From positions 62,001 through 126,000 of the forward strand of contig NZ_JAPCID010000012.1 in the NCBI RefSeq assembly GCF_027587175.1: DNA of 64,000 bases, given 5' to 3'. The notes beneath the pieces are model-generated. The model did no database searches. It had not been told where the DNA came from and saw nothing but the letters and a program-made list of their open reading frames with translations. Both the position numbers and the translations under genes were made by a program. Below are positions 1-7,434 of the stretch, one piece after another (the stretch's first letter is position 1; each line of letters begins with the position of its first letter). Origin of the DNA: Solirubrobacter deserti (GTDB lineage Bacteria > Actinomycetota > Thermoleophilia > Solirubrobacterales > Solirubrobacteraceae).

Positions 1-180
1 CCAGCGGCGGGTGACCGCCTCCCGCAGCGCCTGCTTGGACGGGAAGTGCCGGTAGACGGCGCCGTGGCTGACCCCGAGTGCGCGCGCCACGTCGACGACG
101 TTGGCCTTCTGCGGCCCGTGGCGGCGGAGGACTTCCTCCGCCGCTTCCAGGATGCGCTCGGGGGTCAGCGGCTGCGTCAT
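1..180 (-). CDS. TetR-family transcriptional regulator, N-terminal part (cut by window edge)
   Basis: The first 60 residues are visible, read leftwards and leaving the window at base 1. They form a typical TetR helix-turn-helix: an initial helix (ERILEAAEEVLRRHG), then VVDVARALGVSHGAVYRHF with the GAVYRHF recognition-helix signature and the following K. TetR proteins are usually dimeric ligand-responsive repressors. Its ATG overlaps the stop of the upstream aldo/keto reductase by 4 bp (ATGA), so the two genes are co-transcribed and probably translationally coupled. The inverted repeat upstream of the reductase (1170-1195) is the likely binding site, giving autoregulation. The ligand-binding C-terminal domain is outside the window, so the effector cannot be guessed. 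Confidence 0.88.
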   Translation of the reverse strand, partial: MTQPLTPERILEAAEEVLRRHGPQKANVVDVARALGVSHGAVYRHFPSKQALREAVTRRW

Positions 181-1160
181 GCCGACAAATGTGACATCTG
201 CGCCGCGGGGTAGCGCTCGCCGGCGGCGGCGTCGGCGGGCACGGCGGCCTCGATGCGCGCCGGGGTGTCGACGTCGAGCTCGAGCGCCTTCAGGGCCTCG
301 GCGAGGCGCTCGCGGCGGCGCGCGCCGATCAGCGGCACGATGTCCTCGCCGCGGGACAGCGCCCAGGCGATCGCGGCCTGCGCGGGGGTCGCCCCGGCCT
401 CCTCGGCCGTGGCGCGCAGGGTCTCGACGAGCGCGAGGTTGCGGTCCAGGTTCTCGCCCTGGAAGCGCGGGCTGAAGCCGCGGAAGTCGGTCGCGCTCAT
501 CTCACGGTCCTTGCTCCAGTGGCCGGACAGCAGGCCGCGGCTGAGCACGCCGTACGCGGTGACGCCGATGCCGTTCGCGCGCGCGGCGGGCAGGATCTCC
601 GTCTCGATCCCGCGGCTGATCAGGCTGTACTCGAACTGCAGGTCCGAGATCGGCGCGGTCTGCGCGGCACGGCTGACGACGTCCGCGCTGGACTCCGAGA
701 GGCCGATGTGACGGACGTACCCGGCCTCGACGAGCTCCTGGATGGCGCCGACGGTCTCCTCGATCGGCACGTCCGGGTCCGTGCGCGCGAGCCGGTAGAT
801 GTCGACGTGGTCGGTGCCGAGCCGGCTGAGCGTGTAGGCGAGGAAGTTCTTGACCGCCTGCGGGCGGCCGTCGTAGCCGATCCAGCCACCGGCCGGGTCG
901 CGCAGCGCGCCGAACTTGACGCTGATCGTCATCGCGTCGCGGTCCTTGCCCGCGAGCGCCTCCCGGATCAGGAGCTCGTTGTGGCCCATGCCGTAGAAGT
1001 CGCCCGTGTCGATGAGCGTGATGCCTGCGTCGAGCGCGGCGTGGATGGTCGCGATCGACTCGGCGCGGTCGGCGGGGCCGTAGAGATCGGACATGCCCAT
1101 GGCGCCGAGACCGAGAGCGGAGACGGTGGGGCCGGTCTTTCCGAGCTGACGAGTAAACAT
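177..1160 (-). CDS. Aldo/keto reductase with substituted catalytic histidine
   Basis: A 327-residue NAD(P)H-dependent oxidoreductase of the aldo/keto reductase superfamily, expected cytosolic (beta/alpha)8 barrel. Three of the four catalytic residues are visible: Asp and Tyr in DTGDFYG and Lys in ISVKFG. The usual His of the tetrad (YYQHRVDP in close relatives) is replaced: here the segment reads IYRLARTDP, an Ala at that position. The C-terminal cofactor loop PLIGARRRERLAEAL is normal. I chose ATG 1160 (MFTRQLGKTG) because the barrel starts there and a promoter and operator lie just upstream; an in-frame ATG at 1184 would fall inside the operator. First gene of a two-gene unit with tetR. Substrate unknown; regulation by TetR is inferred. 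Confidence 0.92.
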   Translation of the reverse strand: MFTRQLGKTGPTVSALGLGAMGMSDLYGPADRAESIATIHAALDAGITLIDTGDFYGMGHNELLIREALAGKDRDAMTISVKFGALRDPAGGWIGYDGRPQAVKNFLAYTLSRLGTDHVDIYRLARTDPDVPIEETVGAIQELVEAGYVRHIGLSESSADVVSRAAQTAPISDLQFEYSLISRGIETEILPAARANGIGVTAYGVLSRGLLSGHWSKDREMSATDFRGFSPRFQGENLDRNLALVETLRATAEEAGATPAQAAIAWALSRGEDIVPLIGARRRERLAEALKALELDVDTPARIEAAVPADAAAGERYPAAQMSHLSA

Positions 1161-1169
1161 GAGATGCAA

Positions 1170-1208
1170 GGTGACAGATTTCATATTCTGTCACCGCGAC
1201 GATGTCAT
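1170..1208 (-). promoter_or_regulatory. Promoter and operator of the aldo/keto reductase-tetR unit
   Basis: Reading leftwards, ATGACA (1208-1203, 5 of 6 to the -35 consensus) is followed after exactly 17 bp by TATGAA (1185-1180, -10). A perfect inverted repeat, GGTGACAGA (1170-1178) and TCTGTCACC (1187-1195) around an 8-bp centre, covers the -10 and the expected start site. This is the architecture of a repressor operator, most simply for the adjacent TetR protein. The leader to ATG 1160 would be about 13 nt. Confidence 0.72.
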
Positions 1209-1236
1209 CTGCGTGCGGGGCTCAGCGCTGGCGCCT

Positions 1237-1605
1237 TCAATGCGCGCGCACGGCGGAGAACGCCAGGACGTCGGTCAGCGTCTCGAAGTGACGGTCGACG
1301 TGCAGGACGTCGGCGGCGTGCTGCTGCGCGCACGCTGCGATCAGCAGGTCCGGGAGCGACACGCGGTGCCGGCCACGGGAGGCGAGCTCGCGCTGGGCGG
1401 TCACCGCGATGCCGAACGTCTCGGCGTCCATGCGCAGGTCGCGGAACGCGGCCAGATCCTGCTCGAGCCGTGCGTAGCCGTCAGCGCTGCGGGCGCTGTA
1501 GAGCAGCTCCAGACGCGTCATCGCGCACAGGCAGAGCTCGTCCTCATCGGCGACGGTGAGCGCGCCGCGGACGTACGCGGACTTGTCGATCAGCAGCAGT
1601 CTCAA
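1237..1605 (-). CDS. vapC: VapC-family PIN-domain toxin
   Basis: A 122-residue PIN-domain protein, probably a Mg2+-dependent RNase toxin. The acidic residues expected of the PIN active site are visible: Asp7 in LLIDKSAY, Glu in RLELLYSAR, Asp in LPDLLIAA and Asp in HVDRHFETL. The start is TTG at 1605, overlapping the antitoxin stop as TTGA, the usual coupling of antitoxin to toxin. The gene lies downstream of its antitoxin in a two-gene unit read leftwards. The RNA target cannot be inferred from the sequence. Confidence 0.9.
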   Translation of the reverse strand: MRLLLIDKSAYVRGALTVADEDELCLCAMTRLELLYSARSADGYARLEQDLAAFRDLRMDAETFGIAVTAQRELASRGRHRVSLPDLLIAACAQQHAADVLHVDRHFETLTDVLAFSAVRAH

Positions 1606-1865
1606 CGCCAGGCGGCGTCGGAGAGCAGCTCGTCGACGTCGACGAGCGAGCGCGCGCGGCTCAGCGCTTCGCGCTGGCGCTGGAGGCGGGCCGCGCGGTC
1701 GCGCGCGGCGGCGTCGGACGCGATCGCGTCATGGCCGGTGGCGGCGAGCCGCAGCAGCAGCTCGCGCCGGTCGTGCACGTCGGGCCACCGCTGCTGCGCG
1801 TCGTCGAGCATCCGAGCCATCTTCCCGGTGTCCGTGATCGCGTAGCGAGGACGGCTCGTCGGCAC
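1602..1865 (-). CDS. vapB: VapB-type antitoxin
   Basis: An 87-residue partner of the PIN toxin. The sequence (MPTSRPRYAITDTGKMARML, then DDAQQRWPDVHDRRELLLRL) resembles the small antitoxins found upstream of VapC in actinobacteria: a DNA-binding N-terminal half and an Arg-rich C-terminal toxin-binding tail. I chose GTG 1865; the frame is open to a GTG at 1901, but that longer form would place coding sequence over a promoter and two palindromes. With the 1865 start the promoter predicts a leaderless message. Antitoxin and toxin are expected to repress their own promoter. Confidence 0.8.
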   Translation of the reverse strand: MPTSRPRYAITDTGKMARMLDDAQQRWPDVHDRRELLLRLAATGHDAIASDAAARDRAARLQRQREALSRARSLVDVDELLSDAAWR

Positions 1866-1904
1866 CGGCGCCAGTGTAACACCGGCGCCGGTAGGTGTCA
1901 CACC
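1864..1904 (-). promoter_or_regulatory. vapBC promoter with paired palindromic operators
   Basis: Leftward -35 GTGACA (1901-1896) and -10 TACACT (1878-1873) are 17 bp apart, placing transcription start next to GTG 1865, so the mRNA is probably leaderless. Two palindromes cover the elements: GTGTAACAC (1874-1882) on the -10 and GGTGTCACACC (1894-1904) on the -35, centred 21 bp (two helical turns) apart. A third inverted repeat, ACCGGCGCC/GGCGCCGGT (1864-1872, 1883-1891), interleaves with them. These fit autoregulatory VapBC binding. Confidence 0.65.
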
Positions 1905-1908
1905 GCGG

Positions 1909-2301
1909 CTAGTTGCCGACGCCGACCGTGACGGAGATCGACGTGACCGGCGGGGGAGGGGTGGCGCCCGAGGCGATCAGGGCCTGGTACTGCGCGACGG
2001 CCTCGGCGTAGGTGACGTTGTAGAAGACGAAGCCGCCGATGCTGATCACGGACGTGAACGTCGGCTCGGGAGCCAGGGCGGGCGTCGGCTCGGACGTCTG
2101 GACCGCCTCGACCGCCGGGACGGACGCGGTCTGGACGGCGACCGGCTTGGCGGCCTTCTTCTTGGCGGGCGCCTTCTTCTTCTTGGCGACGGCGGTGCGC
2201 TTGGTCTTCTTGGTGGCGGCGTCGGCGGGATCGGCAGCGGCCGGGACGGCAGCGACGGCAAGGGCCAGGGCAGCGAGGCCGGTGCGAAGGAGGGTGGTCA
2301 C
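1909..2301 (-). CDS. Small secreted Lys/Ala-rich protein, unknown function
   Basis: A 130-residue protein starting at GTG 2301 with a clear Sec signal peptide (VTTLLRTGLAALALAVAAVP, cut near AAADPADA). The mature part has a low-complexity basic segment (KKTKRTAVAKKKKAPAKKK), an Ala/Val/Pro-rich linker and a hydrophobic C-terminal stretch around SIGGFVFYNVTYAEAV. I do not recognise a family. It is divergent from the large toxin-like gene on the other side of a 113-bp region, so they may share regulatory sequence. The basic segment could bind cell-wall polymers or nucleic acid, but this is speculation. Confidence 0.7.
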   Translation of the reverse strand: MTTLLRTGLAALALAVAAVPAAADPADAATKKTKRTAVAKKKKAPAKKKAAKPVAVQTASVPAVEAVQTSEPTPALAPEPTFTSVISIGGFVFYNVTYAEAVAQYQALIASGATPPPPVTSISVTVGVGN

Positions 2302-2364
2302 ACTCCCGGTATCGGCACCTGACCGTTTGGGTTGAATCGGTGACGTCCTTGCGCACCGGTCCGC

Positions 2365-2409
2365 GGAACCTGGAATGGTTGGACCCGTTCCGCCGTCTGG
2401 CTGTTGAGG
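2365..2409 (+). promoter_or_regulatory. Possible ECF-type promoter and ribosome binding site of the toxin-like gene
   Basis: GGAACC (2365-2370) and CGTT (2386-2389) are separated by 15 bp, matching the general ECF sigma layout (GGAAC, short spacer, CGT). Transcription would start near 2396, leaving a leader of about 19 nt that contains GAGG (2406-2409) five bases before GTG 2415. The elements are short and GC-rich, so chance is a real possibility. Confidence 0.35.
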
Positions 2410-2414
2410 CAACC

Positions 2415-5400
2415 GTGATCCACGACCGCGAAGAGCAGACCCAGCAGCTGCGCTCCCCGGCCCAGGCCGCTCCGTCGCCGACGCCGCACCGGGCGCTGCT
2501 CGCGCTCCAGCAGAGCGCCGGCAACCAGGCGGTGGCGAAGCTCCTGCGCCTGGAGACCACGCCCACCGCGCGCGACGGCGTCGCCGCGGCGGCCGAGACG
2601 ATCGCCACCTACTTCATCAACGCCCCGACGTCGGCCCGGCGCGAGCAGCTGCTGCAGACGCTGCTGCAGAACCGCGACCGGGCGGCCGAGCTGCGCGCGG
2701 CCTACGAGGGGACCTGGAAGCGCGACCTCGACCGGGATCTCGCGTCGATGGGCGGCGCCGACGCCCTGCGCGCGCTGGATTCGCTCAACTACGGCGAGCT
2801 GCGCCCGATGTCGAAGGTGCTGATCGCGCTCGGCGGCGCGGGCACGGACACGACGACGCTGTTCCGCGTGCTCAAGGAGTGCAACCGCGCGGCGCCGGCC
2901 GGCCAGGGCTTCGCGCGCTTCGAGACCATGTGGTCTGCCGTCACCGGCTCGCTGCCCGACACCGTGTTCCCGGACTTCAAGTCCCAGACGCTGAGCGCGG
3001 CGCTCGACGAGGACCTCGACGGCTACGAGCTGGTGAAGGCCCACGCCACGCTCGCCTACGGCGACCTGCGCCCGATCGACAAGGTCTACATCGCCACGAT
3101 CCAGTCCGGGACCGACGAGGCGATGCTGTTCGAGGGTCTCGCGCGCTGCAACCCGAACACCATCGAGGCCGACTTCCAGGCGTACGAGTTCCGCAATCTC
3201 GCGTTCTCCGACAACGCGAGCTCGATCTGGGACGCGCTGGACGCCGAGCTCTCGGGCGAGGACTACCGGCGCGCGCTCGCGCTGCTGGGCCGCGAGCCCA
3301 ACCCGGAGTACGGCTGGGTCTTCGGGTCGAGCGAGAAGACGCGCAAGCTCGGCGACAACCAGCGGCTCGTCGCGCTCGTCAAGGCCGCCGTGCACGGCGC
3401 CGGCACCAACGTCGAGCTGATCATGAGCGCGATCGACGAGGCCACGCAGGCCGAGCGCGACGTCCTGCGCGCCGAGGTCGAGGCCCGCAGCGACCCGCTC
3501 GGCCTGGCGGGCTGGTTCGGCGACCTCTCCAGCGGTGAGCTGAGCCGCCTGAAGGCCAAGCTCGGCATCCAGGAGAGCGCCGCCGACGCCGCCGGACAGG
3601 TCACCGACGGACAGCTCGCCGACCCCGCCGTGCAGCTGCTGCGCAGCCTCGGCGGCGTCGACCGCAGCACGATCTTCGACCAGCTCAAGCTCTCCGCGGG
3701 CGCGACGTGGGCGCGCTTCAAGGCCGAGTGGGAGAAGGGGAGAGGCCCCTTCAACGAGTACGTGTCGGCGAACACCACCGCGATCGAGAAGGGCTACCTC
3801 AGCGGCACGATCTTCTCCACGGACCTGGACCTGCGCCTGAACTTCTGCTTCGGCGTGCTCAGCGACGACGAGGACTACTTCTTCCACCTGCTCGGCAACT
3901 TCGCGTCCAACGCCGACAAGCGCCGGCTGGCGGGCGACGCGAAGTTCATGGGAGACATGCGCTCGGCGCTGTCCAGCAGCGAGCTCGGCCGGGCGATCAC
4001 GCTGCTCAAGCCGTCCGACCTCACGCCGCAGGAGAACGCCAAGTGGCTCACGCAGGCGGTCGAGCGCGAGCGCAGCGGCTTCTTCGACCTGTTCAGCTCC
4101 ACGGGCGACGCGGTCGCCGACGAGAACCGCGAGCTGCAGGCCGGCACGACGCTCGCCGGCCTGGACGGCAACCTCACACCCGAGGAGCGCCGGCTGCTCG
4201 AGCAGCGCGGGGCGCGCACGCAGGGCGCGCTCGACGACTACACGGCGGCGCGCGACGAGTTCGCCAACACCGCGTCGATGGTCGCCAACACCGCGGTGTC
4301 GGTGATCATCGCCGCGATCACCGGCGGCGCGGCGGGCCCGATCGTGCTCGCCCAGCTCGCCCGCGCGGCGGCCGCGATGGCCGTGGCCAAGGTGCTCACG
4401 GAGAAGGTCATCCGCGGCGACCGCTTCGACATCATCGGCGCCGACGGCGCGGTCGCGTTCGCCACGGGCGCCGTCGAGGGCGTGATGAACGTCTCCGGCG
4501 GCCTGGCGGCCAAGGGCGTGATCGGCGCGCAGCTGGACGCGGTCGGCCTGTCGGCCAAGGCGGCGTCCGGGTCGCTGTTCCGCGGCGCCGCCCGCAACGG
4601 CCTGCTGGCCGTCACCGAGGGCACGCTCGCCGGCGGCTCGACCTCGATGGTGGACACGATGGCGCGCGACGAGACCTGGCGCCAGGGCATCGCCGAAGGC
4701 CTCGAGCGCGTCGCGTCGAGCACCGCCGGCGGCGCGGCCACCGGCGCCGGCATGGCGCTCTCCCTGCACGCCGCGCTCGGCGGCATCAAGGCGCTCCGGG
4801 GCGCGCCGGAGGAGGCGCTGCCGCTCTCGCACGCGGACAATCCGCTCGTCGGCAAGGTCCTGGCCGGCGACGAGGGCGCGATGAAGCGGCTCGTCACCCG
4901 CATGGAGCGCTGGGAGAAGGGGATCGGCGAGCTCAAGAACGGCACCGGGCTCGGCGAAGGGCTCGAGAAGGCCATGCGTGACGAGCTGGTCGCGAAGCTG
5001 GTCGCGCATCGCCAGGGGATCGTCGAGACGCTGGGCAAGCAGTTCAACGCGCACGCCGTGGGCGACGCGAGCGCCGAGGCCGGCAGCGACGTCGACCTCA
5101 ATGTCAAGGGCGACGACGCCGGCGCGAAGCTGATCGCCGCCGAGCAGTACATGGAGAGCGCCTATCCGGGCTGGCAGAAGAAGTACCGGATGGGGCTGCT
5201 GATCGACGCGAGCCGGATCGGCAGCGCCGAGGAGCTGATCGCCGCGCTGCCCGCGGACGCCAAGGCGCGCGTGCGGGCGCGCGTGACGCAGGAGACGGCG
5301 ACGCTCATGTACGCGCGCCGGCTGAGCTTCCTCCAGGGCGCCGAGCGCGCCGCCATGGAGGCCGACCCGCCGCCGGGGGTGGACGTCGGACGCGCCAAGC

Positions 5401-7043
5401 AGCTCGCGGCCCTGGGCGGGGATGCGCGGATCCAGATGCGCAACGAGGCGCTGCTCAAGGGCGACCAGCTGCTGGCGGAGCTCAAGACCACCACCGATCC
5501 CGCGGTGAAGGCGCAGCTCGCCGAGAAGGTCACGTTCCAGCAGATGCTCGCCAACGCGATGGACGACGAGGCGTACATCTCCGCCGGCGGCGTGAAGGGC
5601 TTCGCGCTCGGCCAGAAGCTGACCAACGCGGCCGAGCAGTACCAGGCGCTGCTCGACCAGGTCGGGATGATCGCGCACACCGTCAAGGAGGCGGGCGGCG
5701 TGATCGAGGCCGCACGCCGCTACGAGCTGTTCAAGTACGTGTTCCGGATCTGCCAGCTGTTCGAGCAGGCGGGCATCCAGGACGAGCGGCTGGCGTTCTT
5801 CAAGAACTGGTCCGAGCTGGTGTACCGCGTGGACCGCGAGGCGACCGGCGCGCTCGACCGTCCGGGCCCGATCGAGCTCGCGGGCAGCGCGAAGAAGGCG
5901 AGCGTGATGACCGACGCGGGCGCGCCGCAGACCGCGCCCTCGGACCGCTTCCTGCTCGACAACTACGGGCGCTTCGGCGAGATGGTCGAGCACCACGGCC
6001 TCGACCTCGCCAAGCAGGCGGACGCCGGCGGCGGCGCGTCCGGCTCGCCGCAGCTGCTCCGGCTTCCGCGTCCGACGCCCGCCGACGGCGTCGGCGGCGC
6101 GGCCTCACCGGCCGTGCCCACGGCGATCGCGGGGGACAGCGCCGCGCTGATGCAGCGGCTCACGCAGTCACGCCGGACGCTCGAGCAGGAGATCGCCGAC
6201 ACCGAGGCCTTCCCGGCCCAGAAGCTGGCGGCCGAGCGCATGCTGGCCGACATCAAGGCCAAGCCGTTCCGCCAGCTCACGCCCGCCGACCTGATGGTGA
6301 GCGCCGCGGTCCAGCAGACGCTGTTCGACGCCGCGGGCGGCGCCGTCGACCGCATGAAGGCGTTCGCCGCGCAGATGCTCAAGGGCGCCGACGCGGAGAT
6401 CATCTCGATCCGCAAGCGCGAGGACCTCGCCGGGTTCGTGACCGGCATCCTCGAGAAGTGCGAGCGCAAGCACTATCCGATCCTCGGCCAGATGGACGAC
6501 ATCATCCGCGGGCGCCTGAACATCACGGACGGGCCGGAGGTCGCCCGGGTCGCGCAGGCGATGCGCGAGCAGTCCGGGTTCCGGGTGACGGACGTCGTCG
6601 AGCCGCGCATCATCAAGGACACCGGCGTGACCCGCTACCCGCGCTGGCACATCATCGTCGAGGACCCGCAGACCGGGCTCACGCACGAGTGGCAGATCGG
6701 CACGCGCGCGACGAGCTCGCTCTACGAGACCAAGGGCATCAAGATCCCGGGGGAGCTCGAGGCGGCGGCCAAGAGGCTCGGCAAGCACTTCCGCAACGAC
6801 ATCCACGACATCGAGTACGACATCTTCCAGGCCTTCGCCAAGCGCGAGCCGGCGGCGGCCGCGGAGCTCGGCATCCCGCAGTTCGTTACCAAGGTCGCGC
6901 AGGCCTCCGACCGCTCGGGCGCGGGCGCGGCGCACACCGGCCTCGGCGCGGACATCGCGTCGCTGCACGACGAAGCCGGCCGGATCCTGCAGGCGCTGGT
7001 CGACAAGGTCGGCGCCGACGACGTCGCGAGGCTCCTGCATTGA
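2415..7043 (+). CDS. Giant polymorphic-toxin-like protein: annexin-like repeats, GSDVDL motif, RelA/SpoT-like C-terminus
   Basis: A 1542-residue protein. Residues 31-40 (LQQSAGNQAV) match the short motif shared by many actinobacterial toxins linked to contractile injection systems. About residues 115-430 hold annexin-like repeats with calcium-loop-like signatures (GGAGTDTTTLF, SGTDEAMLF, HGAGTNVEL). Residues 622-790 are Gly/Ala-rich and hydrophobic, typical of a translocation segment. Residues 890-895 (GSDVDL) are a polymerase-beta-type nucleotidyltransferase motif. Residues 1345-1445 resemble a RelA/SpoT synthetase: MDDIIRGRLN (1360-1369), YPRWH (1408-1412) and HEWQIGT with Glu1425 at the position of the metal ligand in ExQIRT. 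GTG 2415 is chosen because GAGG lies five bases upstream. A small gene overlaps its stop and could be immunity. No secretion apparatus is in the window. Toxin role is inferred; a housekeeping role is not excluded. Confidence 0.72.
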   Translation: MIHDREEQTQQLRSPAQAAPSPTPHRALLALQQSAGNQAVAKLLRLETTPTARDGVAAAAETIATYFINAPTSARREQLLQTLLQNRDRAAELRAAYEGTWKRDLDRDLASMGGADALRALDSLNYGELRPMSKVLIALGGAGTDTTTLFRVLKECNRAAPAGQGFARFETMWSAVTGSLPDTVFPDFKSQTLSAALDEDLDGYELVKAHATLAYGDLRPIDKVYIATIQSGTDEAMLFEGLARCNPNTIEADFQAYEFRNLAFSDNASSIWDALDAELSGEDYRRALALLGREPNPEYGWVFGSSEKTRKLGDNQRLVALVKAAVHGAGTNVELIMSAIDEATQAERDVLRAEVEARSDPLGLAGWFGDLSSGELSRLKAKLGIQESAADAAGQVTDGQLADPAVQLLRSLGGVDRSTIFDQLKLSAGATWARFKAEWEKGRGPFNEYVSANTTAIEKGYLSGTIFSTDLDLRLNFCFGVLSDDEDYFFHLLGNFASNADKRRLAGDAKFMGDMRSALSSSELGRAITLLKPSDLTPQENAKWLTQAVERERSGFFDLFSSTGDAVADENRELQAGTTLAGLDGNLTPEERRLLEQRGARTQGALDDYTAARDEFANTASMVANTAVSVIIAAITGGAAGPIVLAQLARAAAAMAVAKVLTEKVIRGDRFDIIGADGAVAFATGAVEGVMNVSGGLAAKGVIGAQLDAVGLSAKAASGSLFRGAARNGLLAVTEGTLAGGSTSMVDTMARDETWRQGIAEGLERVASSTAGGAATGAGMALSLHAALGGIKALRGAPEEALPLSHADNPLVGKVLAGDEGAMKRLVTRMERWEKGIGELKNGTGLGEGLEKAMRDELVAKLVAHRQGIVETLGKQFNAHAVGDASAEAGSDVDLNVKGDDAGAKLIAAEQYMESAYPGWQKKYRMGLLIDASRIGSAEELIAALPADAKARVRARVTQETATLMYARRLSFLQGAERAAMEADPPPGVDVGRAKQLAALGGDARIQMRNEALLKGDQLLAELKTTTDPAVKAQLAEKVTFQQMLANAMDDEAYISAGGVKGFALGQKLTNAAEQYQALLDQVGMIAHTVKEAGGVIEAARRYELFKYVFRICQLFEQAGIQDERLAFFKNWSELVYRVDREATGALDRPGPIELAGSAKKASVMTDAGAPQTAPSDRFLLDNYGRFGEMVEHHGLDLAKQADAGGGASGSPQLLRLPRPTPADGVGGAASPAVPTAIAGDSAALMQRLTQSRRTLEQEIADTEAFPAQKLAAERMLADIKAKPFRQLTPADLMVSAAVQQTLFDAAGGAVDRMKAFAAQMLKGADAEIISIRKREDLAGFVTGILEKCERKHYPILGQMDDIIRGRLNITDGPEVARVAQAMREQSGFRVTDVVEPRIIKDTGVTRYPRWHIIVEDPQTGLTHEWQIGTRATSSLYETKGIKIPGELEAAAKRLGKHFRNDIHDIEYDIFQAFAKREPAAAAELGIPQFVTKVAQASDRSGAGAAHTGLGADIASLHDEAGRILQALVDKVGADDVARLLH

Positions 7044-7297
7044 GCCACCGCGTGATCCACGACGAACGGCTGCGCCAGGCGTGGGCCCGCTGCCCGGACG
7101 ACAACCACGTGCTCGTTCCGACCGGCGCCATGTACTCCAGCGACGAGTCCGGCCGTACGTGGTCGATCGCGTTCACGTGCCCGGAGCACCCGGAGGAGCT
7201 GCTGCGCCTGTGGAAGCCGGAGCTGCAGCCGCTGATCGACGAGGTGCTCGCGGGAGTGGACGTGGAGTCGCTCCCGCTCGTCGATCGACCCACTTGA
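7040..7297 (+). CDS. Small acidic protein, candidate immunity gene
   Basis: An 85-residue acidic protein of unrecognised family with two Cys-Pro pairs (ARCPDDNH, FTCPEHPEE). TTG 7040 overlaps the toxin-like gene's stop as TTGA; GTG 7052 is the alternative start (MIHDERLRQAW). The very small size, acidic character and overlap with the 3' end of a toxin-like gene are what one expects for an immunity protein, but that is inferred from position alone. The 12 bases from 7052 (GTGATCCACGAC) are identical to those at the toxin start (2415-2426). Confidence 0.65.
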   Translation: MSHRVIHDERLRQAWARCPDDNHVLVPTGAMYSSDESGRTWSIAFTCPEHPEELLRLWKPELQPLIDEVLAGVDVESLPLVDRPT

Positions 7298-7434
7298 AAC
7301 GGGTCGGGACACAAAACCTTCTGCTGCCGTTACCAAAGCTCTGGACTTCCGCCCGCGTCTTGGCATAAGGTACGCACAGTCCGGGTGAGGTTGCCGACAG
7401 TGAAGTCGGGAACCGTTCGAGGAGGAGAGGGCAC

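Noticed and set aside
2298-5996. Very long open frame antisense to the toxin-like gene
   Set aside because: Antisense frames stay open in high-GC coding DNA; its protein is biased to Arg, Leu, Val and Glu with no motif, while the sense strand shows clear domains.
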